Part shown: one piece after another, positions 8,405 through 17,171 of the stretch
Numbering within the stretch: position 1 is the stretch's first letter
How the letters are laid out: each line of letters opens with the position of its first letter
Source: an uncultured Oscillospiraceae bacterium
GTDB lineage: Bacteria; Bacillota; Clostridia; Oscillospirales; Oscillospiraceae
DNA length: 63,097 nucleotides
Direction of reading: 5' to 3'
Assembly: GCA_934631005.1 (NCBI GenBank)
Contig: CAKTXA010000013.1
Location: 1 to 63,097, forward strand
The notes under the pieces: generated by a model
What the model was told of the DNA's origin: nothing
The model's database searches: none
What the model saw: only the letters and a program-made list of their open reading frames with translations
Made by a program: the position numbers and the translations under genes

Positions 8405-9700
8405 TTATCCGACGGACTGGACTTCTTTATGCCGCTCTTTGACCTCCACGCGGCGGATCTGGGCGCCGAGGGCGGTGAGCTTGCCGATGATGTCCTCGTA
8501 GCCGCGCTCGATGTAGTGCGCGTCCTCGATGATGCTCAAACCGTCCGCCGCCATGGCGGCGATGACCATGGCCGCGCCCGCGCGCAGGTCGCACGCGCGC
8601 ACCTCGCAGCCGTAGAGCCTGTCCACGCCGTCGATGACGGCGGTCTTGCTCTCCACCTGGATGTTCGCGCCCATGCGGCTGAGCTCGCCGGTATAGCGGA
8701 AGCGGTTGTCGTAAATGCCTTCTGTGATGATGCTCGTGCCCTCGGCCAGCGCCATGCACACCGCGATCTGCGGCTGCATATCCGTGGGGAAGCCGGGATA
8801 CGGCATCGTTTTGACGTTCGCGCGGCGCAGGCGGCGCACGGACTCCACGCGGATGGAATCGTCATATTCCGTCACGCGCACGCCCATCTCGCGCAGCTTC
8901 GCGGTGATGCAGTCGAGATGCTTGGGGATGACGTTTTCAATGAGCACGCTGCCGCCCACGGCCGCGGCCGCAGTCATATAGGTGCCCGCCTCGATCTGAT
9001 CGGGAATGATGGAATAGCAGCCGCCGCGCAGGCTCTTCACGCCGCGCACCTTGATCACATCCGTGCCCGCGCCGGAGATTTTCGCGCCCATGGCGTTTAG
9101 GAAGTTCGCAAGGTCGACGATATGCGGCTCCTTCGCGCAGTTTTCAATGACGGTCATGCCGTTTGACAGCACCGCCGCCAGCAGAATGTTCATCGTCGCG
9201 CCGACGGACACGATGTCCAGATACACGTGGCCGCCCTGCAGGCCGCCCTCGGGGGCGTCGGCGCAGACGTAGCCGTCGGCCTGCTCCACGCTCGCGCCAA
9301 GCGCGGCGAAGCCCTTGATATGCTGGTCGATGGGGCGGACGCCGAAGTTGCAGCCGCCCGGCATCGCGACGCGCGCGTGCCCGAATCGACCGAGTTCGAC
9401 ACCGATGAGATAATAAGACGCCCGGATGCGGCGCACCAGCTCGATGGGGGCGGTGGTGTTATGCACATGGGAGCAGTCGATCTGCAGCGTATTGCGGCTG
9501 AGCCGCTGGATGCGCGCGCCCATATCGGCGAGGATCTCCAGCAGCAGGCGCACATCGGAAATATCCGGCACATTCTCGATGCGGCACACGCCGTCCACCA
9601 GCAGCGTGGCGGGCAGCATGGCGACCGCGGCGTTTTTCGCGCCCGAGATCGTGACCGTGCCGTGCAGGGGCTTGCCGCCCTTAACTTCGTATTGAATCAA
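8405..9700 (-). CDS. murA: UDP-N-acetylglucosamine 1-carboxyvinyltransferase
   Basis: 431 aa, the usual MurA length. KNAAVAML near the N-terminus is the substrate loop with the conserved Lys-Asn. PGGCNFGVRPIDQH holds the catalytic Cys117, the residue alkylated by fosfomycin, so a fosfomycin-sensitive enzyme is predicted. It catalyses the first committed step of peptidoglycan synthesis in the cytosol. I chose TTG at 9700: GAGGG lies 7 bases upstream and the protein then begins MIQYEVKGGK, as expected for MurA. Single-gene unit with its own promoter and terminator. Confidence 0.96.
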   Translation of the reverse strand: MIQYEVKGGKPLHGTVTISGAKNAAVAMLPATLLVDGVCRIENVPDISDVRLLLEILADMGARIQRLSRNTLQIDCSHVHNTTAPIELVRRIRASYYLIGVELGRFGHARVAMPGGCNFGVRPIDQHIKGFAALGASVEQADGYVCADAPEGGLQGGHVYLDIVSVGATMNILLAAVLSNGMTVIENCAKEPHIVDLANFLNAMGAKISGAGTDVIKVRGVKSLRGGCYSIIPDQIEAGTYMTAAAAVGGSVLIENVIPKHLDCITAKLREMGVRVTEYDDSIRVESVRRLRRANVKTMPYPGFPTDMQPQIAVCMALAEGTSIITEGIYDNRFRYTGELSRMGANIQVESKTAVIDGVDRLYGCEVRACDLRAGAAMVIAAMAADGLSIIEDAHYIERGYEDIIGKLTALGAQIRRVEVKERHKEVQSVG

Positions 9701-9804
9701 AATAAATCCCTCTTTATTCCCGTCATCTGTTGACGTTAAGAGTTTTTGCAAGTTTCGCAGTAAATAACAGAGTCAAAGCATGGAAAACGCGCTCGAATAG
9801 ATCG

Positions 9805-9818
9805 CGGAAACGTTTCCG
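9805..9818. promoter_or_regulatory. 14-bp palindrome in the murA leader (LacI/CcpA-type operator candidate)
   Basis: CGGAAACGTTTCCG is a perfect palindrome with a central CG, matching about 11 of 14 positions of the CcpA cre consensus. It lies about 25-40 bases downstream of the predicted murA start site, where a bound protein would act as a roadblock. Confidence 0.4.
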
Positions 9819-9847
9819 AACCGCCGCACGCGGCCCACACCTTGTAG

Positions 9848-9876
9848 AGCATACCACATTCTTAAGAAAATGTAAA
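9848..9876 (-). promoter_or_regulatory. murA: sigma-A promoter of murA
   Basis: Reverse strand: TTTACA (9876-9871), a 17-bp spacer, TATGCT (9853-9848). The predicted leader is about 140 nt. Confidence 0.7.
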
Positions 9877-9916
9877 GAAAAAATGACGATTTGATACCGA
9901 TTCGCGCGCGCGGCGC

Positions 9917-10762
9917 TCAAGCGTCCTCGCACGCTGTCACGGTGCGGTCGATGCCGCCGATGTAAAAGCTGCCCACGTCCGTGTCGATGCGCCAGACGGG
10001 CATCAAACGCACCGCGCCGGAGGCGGTGTCGGCGTGGCGGTAGCCCTGCCGGATCGCGGTGATGCTGCCGCCGACCCAGCCGAGCGTATCGCGCCGCGCC
10101 AAAAGCGCCACGAGCGCGTCGGCGCAGGAGATGCACACATCGCTCCCCACGCGCAGCGTATCGTCCGCACCGGGGTAGAACGTGCCGGTGATGGCGCGCA
10201 GCGCGCCCGCTTCGTCATAGCGCAGCGTCACCCCGCCGCCGAACACGGGCACATCCTGCGCCTGCTGCACGGCGTGCACGAGCGTGCCGCCGCCCTCGGC
10301 GTCGGTCAAAACGGTCAGCGACGCACACGAAAAGCCCATCCGGCGCAAAAGCTCGCGCGCCTGCGTCTCGGGCGAGCCGGACGCGCCGTCCGCGCCCGTC
10401 AGCTCCGCCTCAAAGCTGCCGCCCGCGCCAAACGTGCAGCGCCCGGCGGCGGAGGTGAAATTCTGCGTGTAGCGCGTGGAATCCTCCTGCAAAAGCACCG
10501 TCTGGCCCAAAAGCGCGCTCGCCGCCTGCGCGGCGGCGCTCTGCGCGTCGGAGAGCTCCAGCACGTACAGTCCGCGGCTCGTGGGCAGGGCGTCCGGCGC
10601 GAGCGTCACCTCATTTTCGGCAAAAAGCGCCTGTAGGCGGTCATAGACCTCCTGCCGCTCCTGCCGCTGGGCCAGACGCGGCGGCACGACCAGCAGCAGC
10701 AAAAACGCCGCCGCCAGCGCCAGAATGAGCAGGATGAGATCTTTCAGCTTCGAGACCGGCAC
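9917..10762 (-). CDS. YycI-like regulator of the WalK kinase
   Basis: 281 aa. One N-terminal membrane helix (about residues 9-28) is followed by an extracytoplasmic domain rich in short beta-strand patterns, ending in DVGSFYIGGIDRTVT. Size, topology and position (last of rsmF-walR-walK-yycH-yycI) match YycI/WalI, which binds WalK at the membrane with YycH and tunes cell-wall signalling. GTG at 10762 is preceded by AGGGGG. Sequence identity to Bacillus YycI is probably low, so the call is mainly by synteny and architecture. Confidence 0.7.
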   Translation of the reverse strand: MPVSKLKDLILLILALAAAFLLLLVVPPRLAQRQERQEVYDRLQALFAENEVTLAPDALPTSRGLYVLELSDAQSAAAQAASALLGQTVLLQEDSTRYTQNFTSAAGRCTFGAGGSFEAELTGADGASGSPETQARELLRRMGFSCASLTVLTDAEGGGTLVHAVQQAQDVPVFGGGVTLRYDEAGALRAITGTFYPGADDTLRVGSDVCISCADALVALLARRDTLGWVGGSITAIRQGYRHADTASGAVRLMPVWRIDTDVGSFYIGGIDRTVTACEDA

Positions 10763-10805
10763 CGTCCGCGCCCCCTTTCGTTCAAAATCGAGTTTATATC
10801 CTTCT

Positions 10806-12080
10806 TTATGATCTTCCGATCCAGCCTGCGGTGAGCTGCGCGCCGGACGCGGCGTAGCACAGCTCCATCCGCGTATCGTCCCCCAGCAGCACCGCCGCCT
10901 GCGCGGCGGGCAGGATGGTGAGCGCCCCGTCGGTGAGCGTATAGCCCGCCAGCACGGCGTCCACCGCCGTGATGCGTCCGCCGCTCACACTCACGCTCGC
11001 GCCCGCGCCGCTGCTCTGCAGCACGCGCACGCCGCAGAGCACGTAGTCAAATGTGTACACCGCGCCGGTCTCGGTCTGCGTATAGTCCGTGAGATACAGC
11101 CGCGCGTCGCTCTGCACGCCGGAGAGCAGCTGCCCCAGCAGCTCGCGCGCCGCGCGGATCTGCCCCGCCGCCCCGCCGGGGGCCGGCAGCCGCGCCCGGT
11201 CCTGACTGCGCAGGCGCAGGCGGCCGTCGGCGGAAATTTGCAGGGTGTAATTCGTCTCGCTGAAAAACGTATTGCCCGCGTCGTCGGTGTAGGTCGCGTC
11301 GCCGTAGGGGTTAAAGCCCAGGCGGGACGCGAGCGCGGTGATGAACCGCCCGTCGCAGGGGTTCGCCGCCTCCGCCGCGCGCAGCGCAGGCGTGGATGCC
11401 GGGATGAGGCCGCTGCCGTCCAGATGGGCATAGGACGGAATGGCGCTCTCAAACAAAAACTGACTGCCGTCCGGGTGATACGCCCCGGCGGCGTGCGTCA
11501 CGCTCTCCGACGCCAGCTGCGTCGCGCAGACGTAGGCTGACTCGCCCAGCAGATACAGCTGCGCCGTCTCGCCCTGCGCGCTCAGTGCAAACAGCCACGC
11601 GCCGAAGCCTGCGCACCCCTCGGCGTCCGCGCCCAGCCACGACGCCACGGCGTCCGCCGGGAGCGTGCCGGGATAGAGGAACGCCACGCTCTCGCCGCCG
11701 AGCGCGTCATACAGCCGCGCGCGCGTCGTCTGCTGCGGCGTCTGGGCAGAGTCGAGCGCCTGCGCAAGCAGACCGCCGAGCGTCTCATAGCCCTCGTCCA
11801 GCGCGGCAAAGTCATACGCCAGCGTACTGCGTCCGCCCGCGGTCATCACGCTGATCTGCACCGGCTGCGCGGCGGGGGCGCTCGTCTCGTCCGCCTGTGC
11901 CAGCGGCGCGGACGTGCGCTCCAGCCCGAGTGCCTGCGCAAACGGCGATACGATCGCCGCCAGCCACGGCGTCTGCGTGAGCGTGCGCGTGGGCAGCGCC
12001 AAAACCGTCAGCGCCAGAATGAAGAGCGTCAGCAGCGCGATGAGCACGCTTTTCAGAAGCTCAATGACTTTTTTTCGCAT
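10806..12080 (-). CDS. YycH-like regulator of the WalK kinase
   Basis: 424 aa. One N-terminal membrane segment (about residues 9-30) precedes a large alanine-rich extracytoplasmic domain. ATG at 12080 has GGAGG 7 bases upstream; an upstream in-frame ATG lacks a ribosome site. It follows the histidine kinase gene by 41 bp and precedes the YycI-like gene by 43 bp. By synteny it is WalH/YycH, which modulates WalK from outside the membrane. Confidence 0.7.
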   Translation of the reverse strand: MRKKVIELLKSVLIALLTLFILALTVLALPTRTLTQTPWLAAIVSPFAQALGLERTSAPLAQADETSAPAAQPVQISVMTAGGRSTLAYDFAALDEGYETLGGLLAQALDSAQTPQQTTRARLYDALGGESVAFLYPGTLPADAVASWLGADAEGCAGFGAWLFALSAQGETAQLYLLGESAYVCATQLASESVTHAAGAYHPDGSQFLFESAIPSYAHLDGSGLIPASTPALRAAEAANPCDGRFITALASRLGFNPYGDATYTDDAGNTFFSETNYTLQISADGRLRLRSQDRARLPAPGGAAGQIRAARELLGQLLSGVQSDARLYLTDYTQTETGAVYTFDYVLCGVRVLQSSGAGASVSVSGGRITAVDAVLAGYTLTDGALTILPAAQAAVLLGDDTRMELCYAASGAQLTAGWIGRS

Positions 12081-12121
12081 ACTGCGCCCTCCTTTTCTTG
12101 TTTTCACGGTGAATTTCCGAT

Positions 12122-13867
12122 TTATTTTGCGATGGGCAATGTTATAGTGACATCCGTGCCCTCGCCGTAGACGGACTCGATGCGAATATCGCCCTTGTGC
12201 TCCTTGAGAATTTCACGCGCGATGGAAAGCCCGAGGCCCGTGCCGCCGGACTCGCGCGAGCGCGCCTTGTCCACGCGGTAGAACCGCTCAAACAGCCGCG
12301 GCAGATCCTTTTCCGGGATGCCGATGCCGTTATCCGACACGCGGACGAACACATTTTTCCCGCTCGTCCCGGCGGTGATCTGAATTTTACCGCCGTCGGG
12401 CGTATATTTGATGGCGTTCGAGACAATGTTCATCAGCACCTGCTCGATGCGCTCGCGGTCGCCGTCGACCTCAGGCAGGTCGTCCGGGCAGTCGAGCGTG
12501 AGCGTGTGGCCGTGCGTCTGCTCGGCGTTGAGCTTCGCGGCCTCGTAGACGCTTCGCACCGGGCGCGAGAACGGGAAGCGGGAGATGTTCATCTCCATCT
12601 TGCCGTAGTCGATCTTGCTGAGCGTGAGCAGGTCCTGCACGATGCGCGTCATGCGGTCGGCCTCGCCGATGATGACGCCCACGAACTGGTTTCGCAGCTC
12701 CGGCGGCAGCTCGTCGCCCGCGGAGACGATCGTCTCGGCGTAGGATTTGATGTTCGTCAGCGGTGTGCGCAGCTCGTGCGACACGTTTGCCACAAACTCC
12801 CGGCGCGACTGCTCGCTGCGCCGCTGCTCGGTCACGTCGTGGATGACCACCATCACGCCGCCCTGCTCCTGCCCGGAGGAGAACGGAGCCATAAAGAGTT
12901 CCAATTCGCGCGAGCCCGCGGTCATCTGCGCCTCCAGATACTGCGGCCGGCGCAGCGTGAGCAGCTGCTCAAAATCCGCCTTGTCCGCGAACACCTCGTC
13001 AAAGCGCGTGGTGGGGTCGAGATTGCGGGAGAGCATCTGCGTGGCCGCGGGGTTAAAGTGGATGACCGTCCCGGCGGCGGAAAAGGCCACCACGCCGTCG
13101 GTCATATGCAGAAACAGCGTGGAGAGCTTGTTGCGCTCGTTTTCGGCCTCCGACAGCGTGTCCTGCAGCACCTGCGCCATATAGTTGAAGTTTTTCGTCA
13201 GCGTGCCGATCTCGTCGCGGCTCGTGACCTCCAGCTTCTGCGAAAAATCGCCCGCGGCGATCTCGCGCGTGCCGGTCGTGAGCGCGCGGATGGGCGTGAT
13301 GAGGATCTGGGACAGCAGGAATGACAAAATCAGGCAGATCACCAGTCCCAGCCCCAGCGCGCGCAGGATGATGCCCAGCACCTCGCCCGTCAGCGCGTCC
13401 ACGGTGGTCTTGGCGTCCAGAATGTACACGATGTAGCTGCCGTTTTCCGACTCCACCGGCACGGCGAGGTCCATATAGTCATTTGTGATGGAGCGCTCCT
13501 GCCCCACCTCGCCGTTCATCGCGGCGAGTAAGTTCGGCGTGACATCCACGCTCGTGCGCTGGTCGGAGCCGCTGAGCACCGTACCCATGGGGCTGAGCAC
13601 GTACACATTGCGGCTGGCCACGTCGATGCCGAGCCCCGCCTGCGCCATCAGCAGCTCCTTCATGCGCTCCGGCGCGTCGGGCGACTGCTCCGGCATTTTT
13701 TGCAGCTGCGCGATGAAGCTCTGCGAAAACGTCTGCTCCATCTGCACGTAGAATTCCGAGATGTAGAAATTACCGACGCCGTTGATGAGAAACGCGCCGA
13801 TGACCGTCATCAGGGCCACGATCAGAATGACCATGACCATGACCACCTTCATGCGAAGCGAGCGCAC
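12122..13867 (-). CDS. walK: WalK-type sensor histidine kinase
   Basis: 581 aa. TM1 (about 10-30), an extracytoplasmic sensor of about 140 aa, TM2 (about 170-195), HAMP (LITPIRALTTGTREIA), a PAS domain (about 245-345), then HisKA with VSHELRTPL (phosphoacceptor His364). The HATPase domain has the N box NIVSNAIKYTPDGG, G1 DNGIGIPEKDL, F box LFERFYRVD and G2 GGTGLGLSIA. Architecture and synteny match WalK/YycG, the essential cell-wall homeostasis kinase of low-GC Gram-positives. Its partner response regulator lies 30 bp upstream. Confidence 0.9.
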   Translation of the reverse strand: MRSLRMKVVMVMVILIVALMTVIGAFLINGVGNFYISEFYVQMEQTFSQSFIAQLQKMPEQSPDAPERMKELLMAQAGLGIDVASRNVYVLSPMGTVLSGSDQRTSVDVTPNLLAAMNGEVGQERSITNDYMDLAVPVESENGSYIVYILDAKTTVDALTGEVLGIILRALGLGLVICLILSFLLSQILITPIRALTTGTREIAAGDFSQKLEVTSRDEIGTLTKNFNYMAQVLQDTLSEAENERNKLSTLFLHMTDGVVAFSAAGTVIHFNPAATQMLSRNLDPTTRFDEVFADKADFEQLLTLRRPQYLEAQMTAGSRELELFMAPFSSGQEQGGVMVVIHDVTEQRRSEQSRREFVANVSHELRTPLTNIKSYAETIVSAGDELPPELRNQFVGVIIGEADRMTRIVQDLLTLSKIDYGKMEMNISRFPFSRPVRSVYEAAKLNAEQTHGHTLTLDCPDDLPEVDGDRERIEQVLMNIVSNAIKYTPDGGKIQITAGTSGKNVFVRVSDNGIGIPEKDLPRLFERFYRVDKARSRESGGTGLGLSIAREILKEHKGDIRIESVYGEGTDVTITLPIAK

Positions 13868-13897
13868 GCCGCCGCCCCCTTTCCTGCCAGAATTTCG

Positions 13898-14608
13898 TCA
13901 GACCTCCGCAAAATAATACCCAACGCCCCGCCGGGTGAGGATGTAGGCGGGCTTGCCGGGGTCGTCCTCGATCTTTTCGCGCAGGCGGCGGACGGTCACA
14001 TCCACCGTGCGCATATCGCCGAAATAGTCGTAGTTCCAGACCTTCGTCATCAGATCCTCGCGGGTGAACACCTTGCCCGGCTCGCGCATCAGGCTCAGCA
14101 GCAGGTCGTATTCCTTCTGCGTCAGCTCCACGGCGCCGCCGTTTTTCGTCACGGCGAACGTGGCAGGGTCAAGCGCCAGCGCGCCCGCGCGCAGCACGCG
14201 CCCGGCGGGATTTTTGGCATACGTCAGCGCGCGGCGGCGGATGTTCGCCTTCACGCGGGCGAGGAGCTCGCGCATGGAGAACGGCTTTGTGATGTAGTCG
14301 TCCGCGCCGACCTCCAGACCGAAAATTTTGTCCGGCTCCTCCTCGCGCGCCGTCAGCATGATGATCGGCGTGACCTTGCCCGCCTCGCGCAGGGTCTTGC
14401 AGATGTCAAAGCCGTTCATCTTCGGCAGCATCACATCCAGCAGAATGAGGTCGGGGTCGCCGTGCATCGCCAGCTCCAGACCGGTCTCGCCGTCCAGCGC
14501 CTCCTGCACGGCGTAGCCCTCGCGCTTGAGGTTGAATTTGAGAATTTCCACGATCGCGCGCTCATCCTCCACGATCAGGACGGTCTTTTCCGTAGTTTCC
14601 ATAGCCAT
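13898..14608 (-). CDS. walR: WalR-type OmpR/PhoB response regulator
   Basis: 236 aa. Receiver domain with acidic pocket EDE (14-16), phosphoacceptor Asp58 in LLDVMLP, the Thr in LTAREE and Lys in ITKPFS. The C-terminal winged helix has YDLLLSLMREPGKVFTRE and RTVDVTVRRLREKIEDDP. It controls peptidoglycan hydrolases and division genes in relatives. AAAGGAG precedes the ATG. It is 10 bp after the rRNA methyltransferase gene and upstream of its kinase. Confidence 0.92.
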   Translation of the reverse strand: MAMETTEKTVLIVEDERAIVEILKFNLKREGYAVQEALDGETGLELAMHGDPDLILLDVMLPKMNGFDICKTLREAGKVTPIIMLTAREEEPDKIFGLEVGADDYITKPFSMRELLARVKANIRRRALTYAKNPAGRVLRAGALALDPATFAVTKNGGAVELTQKEYDLLLSLMREPGKVFTREDLMTKVWNYDYFGDMRTVDVTVRRLREKIEDDPGKPAYILTRRGVGYYFAEV

Positions 14609-14618
14609 TGTCTCTCCT

Positions 14619-15947
14619 TTACGGGCGCCGCAGCGCCTTCGGATAGTGGTTTTTGAGCTGCTGCCCGTCGCCCTTGGCCCAGCCGAGCGAGCAGCCGCAG
14701 TAGTTTAGCAGCACCCAGCCGCGAAGCGGACTTTCGAGCGTCTGCCCCGCGAGGTACCGCCGCGCCTGCGCATCGTCAAGCGCCAGCGTCTGCCCCGCGC
14801 TTTGCAGCCACAGCGCCCACGCGTGCGCCGGTAAAAAGCGCCCCTTGCGCGCCTGCCCCAGCTCCAGTCCCGCGCGCAGCACCCGCAGCCCGCGCAGGAG
14901 CGGAAGGTCCTCCGGCGCCAGCAAAATCGTCTCGCCGAACGCGGCAAGCCTGCCCTCCGGCAGCGCCGCGCTGGTCTGTGCGCAGAATTCCGTCAATTCC
15001 TTCGGCGCTTTGACCGTCGATTCCGGCGGGAGCGAGACTCCCGCCGCGTCGCCCGCTTTTTGCAGCACGGCGGCATAGTGCCCCTCGCCGCGCAGCCTGT
15101 GCGGCCAGAGCCGCAGCGTGTGCTCCAGGCCGGGCGCAGAATCGCAGACCCACTCCGGCCGCCCGCGGTCAAAATACGGCGCATCGGCCGGGAGAACGGA
15201 AAAGTCAGGGTGCGCGTGCAAAAACGCGCTGATCGTGCCCTCGTTTTCCTCGGGCGCGAACGTGCACGTGGAGTACACCAGCCGCCCGCCGGGGCGCAGC
15301 ATCGCCGCGGCGGAGTGTAAGATCTCCTGCTGGCGGCGGCTGCACATGCGCACCGTCTCCACGCTCCAGTCGGTCACGGCGGCGGCCTCCTTGCGGAACA
15401 TCCCCTCGCCCGAGCACGGCGCGTCCACGAGAACGCGGTCAAAATACCCCGCGAAGCGCTCCGCCAGCCGCGCCGGATGCTCATTCAGCACCAGCGCGTT
15501 CGAAACGCCCATGCGCTCGATGTTCTCCGCCAGAACCTTCGCCCGTTTGGCGCTGATCTCATTGCACACCAGCAGCCCCCGGCCCGCCATCGCGGCGGCC
15601 AGCTGCGTGGATTTGCCCCCGGGCGCGGCGCACAGGTCGAGCACCCGCTCGCCCGGCTGCGCATCCAGCAGTCCCGCCGGGGCCATCGCGCTCGGCTCCT
15701 GCAAATAATACGCCCCCGCGTCGTGCAGCGGCGAGAGCCCGGGCCGCGCGGCGGGATCGTAATAGTGCCCATCTCGCGCCCACGGCACATCCGTCAGCCG
15801 GAATGCCGCCAGCGCCGCTGCCGGGGCGCGCTTGCGCGGGTTTTCCCGCAGACCGGGCGCGGGCGGGCGGTCGTAGGCCGCACAAAACGCGTCAAATTCC
15901 GCGCCCAAAAGCCGCCGCATCCTGTCCAGAAAGCCCTCCGGCACCAT
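14619..15947 (-). CDS. rsmF: 16S rRNA m5C methyltransferase (RsmF/NOL1-NOP2-sun family)
   Basis: 442 aa. The SAM domain has LDLCAAPGGKSTQLA (motif I), DAPCSGEGMFRK (motif IV with a catalytic-site Cys) and YSTCTFAPEENE (motif VI, nucleophilic Cys). The C-terminal extension resembles the PUA-like tail of RsmF/YebU rather than RsmB, which has an N-terminal NusB domain. It methylates a cytosine of 16S rRNA. First gene of the wal operon and likely co-transcribed with it. Confidence 0.9.
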   Translation of the reverse strand: MVPEGFLDRMRRLLGAEFDAFCAAYDRPPAPGLRENPRKRAPAAALAAFRLTDVPWARDGHYYDPAARPGLSPLHDAGAYYLQEPSAMAPAGLLDAQPGERVLDLCAAPGGKSTQLAAAMAGRGLLVCNEISAKRAKVLAENIERMGVSNALVLNEHPARLAERFAGYFDRVLVDAPCSGEGMFRKEAAAVTDWSVETVRMCSRRQQEILHSAAAMLRPGGRLVYSTCTFAPEENEGTISAFLHAHPDFSVLPADAPYFDRGRPEWVCDSAPGLEHTLRLWPHRLRGEGHYAAVLQKAGDAAGVSLPPESTVKAPKELTEFCAQTSAALPEGRLAAFGETILLAPEDLPLLRGLRVLRAGLELGQARKGRFLPAHAWALWLQSAGQTLALDDAQARRYLAGQTLESPLRGWVLLNYCGCSLGWAKGDGQQLKNHYPKALRRP

Positions 15948-16003
15948 CGCGCTCGTCCCCTCTCCCCCGTCCGGGCATAGTCCTGCATTCTGATCTTCCC
16001 CCC

Positions 16004-16032
16004 ATTATACCCCATTCCGCCCCAACCAGCAA
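16004..16032 (-). promoter_or_regulatory. sigma-A promoter of the rsmF-wal operon
   Basis: Reverse strand: TTGCTG (16032-16027), a 17-bp spacer, TATAAT (16009-16004), 57 bp before the rsmF ATG. Confidence 0.7.
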
Positions 16033-16065
16033 CCCAAAGAACCAAATCGCCCCCTGCCGTATTTC

Positions 16066-16136
16066 TGAGGCAGTGCCGCTTTGCTGAGGGGCCCATAGCT
16101 TCCCCTGGGGGAAGGCAAGGGGTGCCTACGATTCGT
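16066..16136. repeat. intergenic palindromic repeat, locus 2 (short copy)
   Basis: Shares the left arm of locus 1 (CAGTGCCGCTTTGCTGAGG, then AGCTTCCCCTGGGGGAAG), followed by a sequence like TTCATCATTCATCCTTCATC seen beside other loci. The 5' part of a larger element is present; the right arm is missing. Confidence 0.65.
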
Positions 16137-16189
16137 GCTTGCGTCAGGGATTCGGCACATTCTTCATCATTCATCCTTCATCATTCACT

Positions 16190-16218
16190 AAAAAAGCTCC
16201 CCGGTGGGGAGCTTTTTT
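16190..16218 (-). terminator. terminator of the IclR regulator (bidirectional)
   Basis: Symmetric AAAAAAGCTCCCC / GGGGAGCTTTTTT hairpin directly after the iclR-like stop codon. T-runs on both strands mean it could also insulate the rsmF promoter side. Confidence 0.88.
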
Positions 16219-16980
16219 CTATCTTCTATATCCGATCGCGCGGCTGATGCTTTGGGCGGCGCGGTCGAGCGTTGCGACGGATGGGAGCAGGCGCTCCTGG
16301 GGGAGGAGGCCCACGCAGCCGATGGCGTAGGCGACGCGGCCGTTTACGTCGCGGACCGGGACGGACACCGAGCGCAGGCCGAGCTTATATTCGCCGTTTT
16401 CCAGCGCGTAGCCCTGCAGGCGGATCTGCTCCAGCTCGCCCAAAAGCTGCTCGGCGTGCGTGTAGGTGTTGGGTGTGTAGGCCGTCAGCTCGTTCGTGCG
16501 CAGGATGTGCCGCGTTTCCGACGCGGTGAGGTTCGCGAGGAAGAGCTTGCCCTGCGACGTGCAGTGGATGGGCAGCCGTGCTCCCACCTCCGACACAACG
16601 CGCAGGCTGTCGCGGCTCTCCTCCTCAGCAAGCGTCACGACCGCCGCGCGGTCGAGCACCGACAAAAACACCGACTCGCCCAGAATGCGGCACGCCTCCT
16701 GCATATACGGCCGCGCCAGCGCGGCGATGTTCCACGCGTTCGACACTGCGCTGCCGTATTCAAACAGCCGGATGCCCAGCCAGTAGCGCCCGTCGCCGCC
16801 CTGTTCGATGAGCCCGCCGGCGCGCATGGTCGTGAGCAGGCCGTGGATGGTGCTCTTCGGCCAGCCGAGCTGCCGGTGCAGCTCCGTCAGGGCCATCGGG
16901 TGCCCCATCTCCGTCAGCAGATCCAGCAGCCGCACCGCCTTTTCCACCGAATGGATCGTTTTGCCCTCCACTTCCGGCAT
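16219..16980 (-). CDS. IclR-family transcriptional regulator, probable agmatine operon regulator
   Basis: 253 aa. N-terminal winged HTH (IHSVEKAVRLLDLLTE, then LGWPKSTIHGLLTTM with the recognition helix, about 10-60). The C-terminal IclR effector domain has LPIHCTSQGKLFLA, RLQGYALENGEY and the closing GYRR region. IclR proteins bind small organic ligands as dimers or tetramers. It is divergent from aguA with a 191-bp intergenic region holding repeated TTCGCAA motifs, so it probably regulates agmatine catabolism and itself. The effector is unknown. Confidence 0.88.
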   Translation of the reverse strand: MPEVEGKTIHSVEKAVRLLDLLTEMGHPMALTELHRQLGWPKSTIHGLLTTMRAGGLIEQGGDGRYWLGIRLFEYGSAVSNAWNIAALARPYMQEACRILGESVFLSVLDRAAVVTLAEEESRDSLRVVSEVGARLPIHCTSQGKLFLANLTASETRHILRTNELTAYTPNTYTHAEQLLGELEQIRLQGYALENGEYKLGLRSVSVPVRDVNGRVAYAIGCVGLLPQERLLPSVATLDRAAQSISRAIGYRR

Positions 16981-17009
16981 CGCCGCACGCTCCTCTCGTC
17001 TTTTTTGTC

Positions 17010-17038
17010 AGTATATCAGGTTTTTTCCGCGTTCGCAA
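17010..17038 (-). promoter_or_regulatory. sigma-A promoter of the iclR-like gene
   Basis: Reverse strand: TTGCGA (17038-17033), a 17-bp spacer, TATACT (17015-17010), 30 bp before the ATG. The -35 lies inside one of two GTTCGCAA-type repeats. Confidence 0.7.
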
Positions 17039-17081
17039 GAAAAATTTCGCCCATGTCGAAGTGCGTTCGCAATTTTTCGCC
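17031..17081. promoter_or_regulatory. paired IclR operator candidates
   Basis: Two related blocks: GTTCGCAAGAAAAATTTCGC (17031-17050) and GTTCGCAATTTTTCGCC (17065-17081), spaced about three helical turns apart. The first overlaps the iclR -35, as expected for autorepression. Confidence 0.5.
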
Positions 17082-17133
17082 GATCGCGCAGCTCCGCATA
17101 GTTTTTCACGCTTTCGGGCATAGTAACGGCGTA

Positions 17134-17158
17134 TTTTCAGACGAATTTTTCAGACGAA
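17134..17158 (+). repeat. 13-bp-period direct repeat before aguA
   Basis: TTTTCAGACGAA at 17134-17145 and again at 17147-17158, just before the aguA ribosome site. It could be a regulator site or leader duplication. Confidence 0.5.
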
Positions 17159-17171
17159 AGGACTTGCGATC

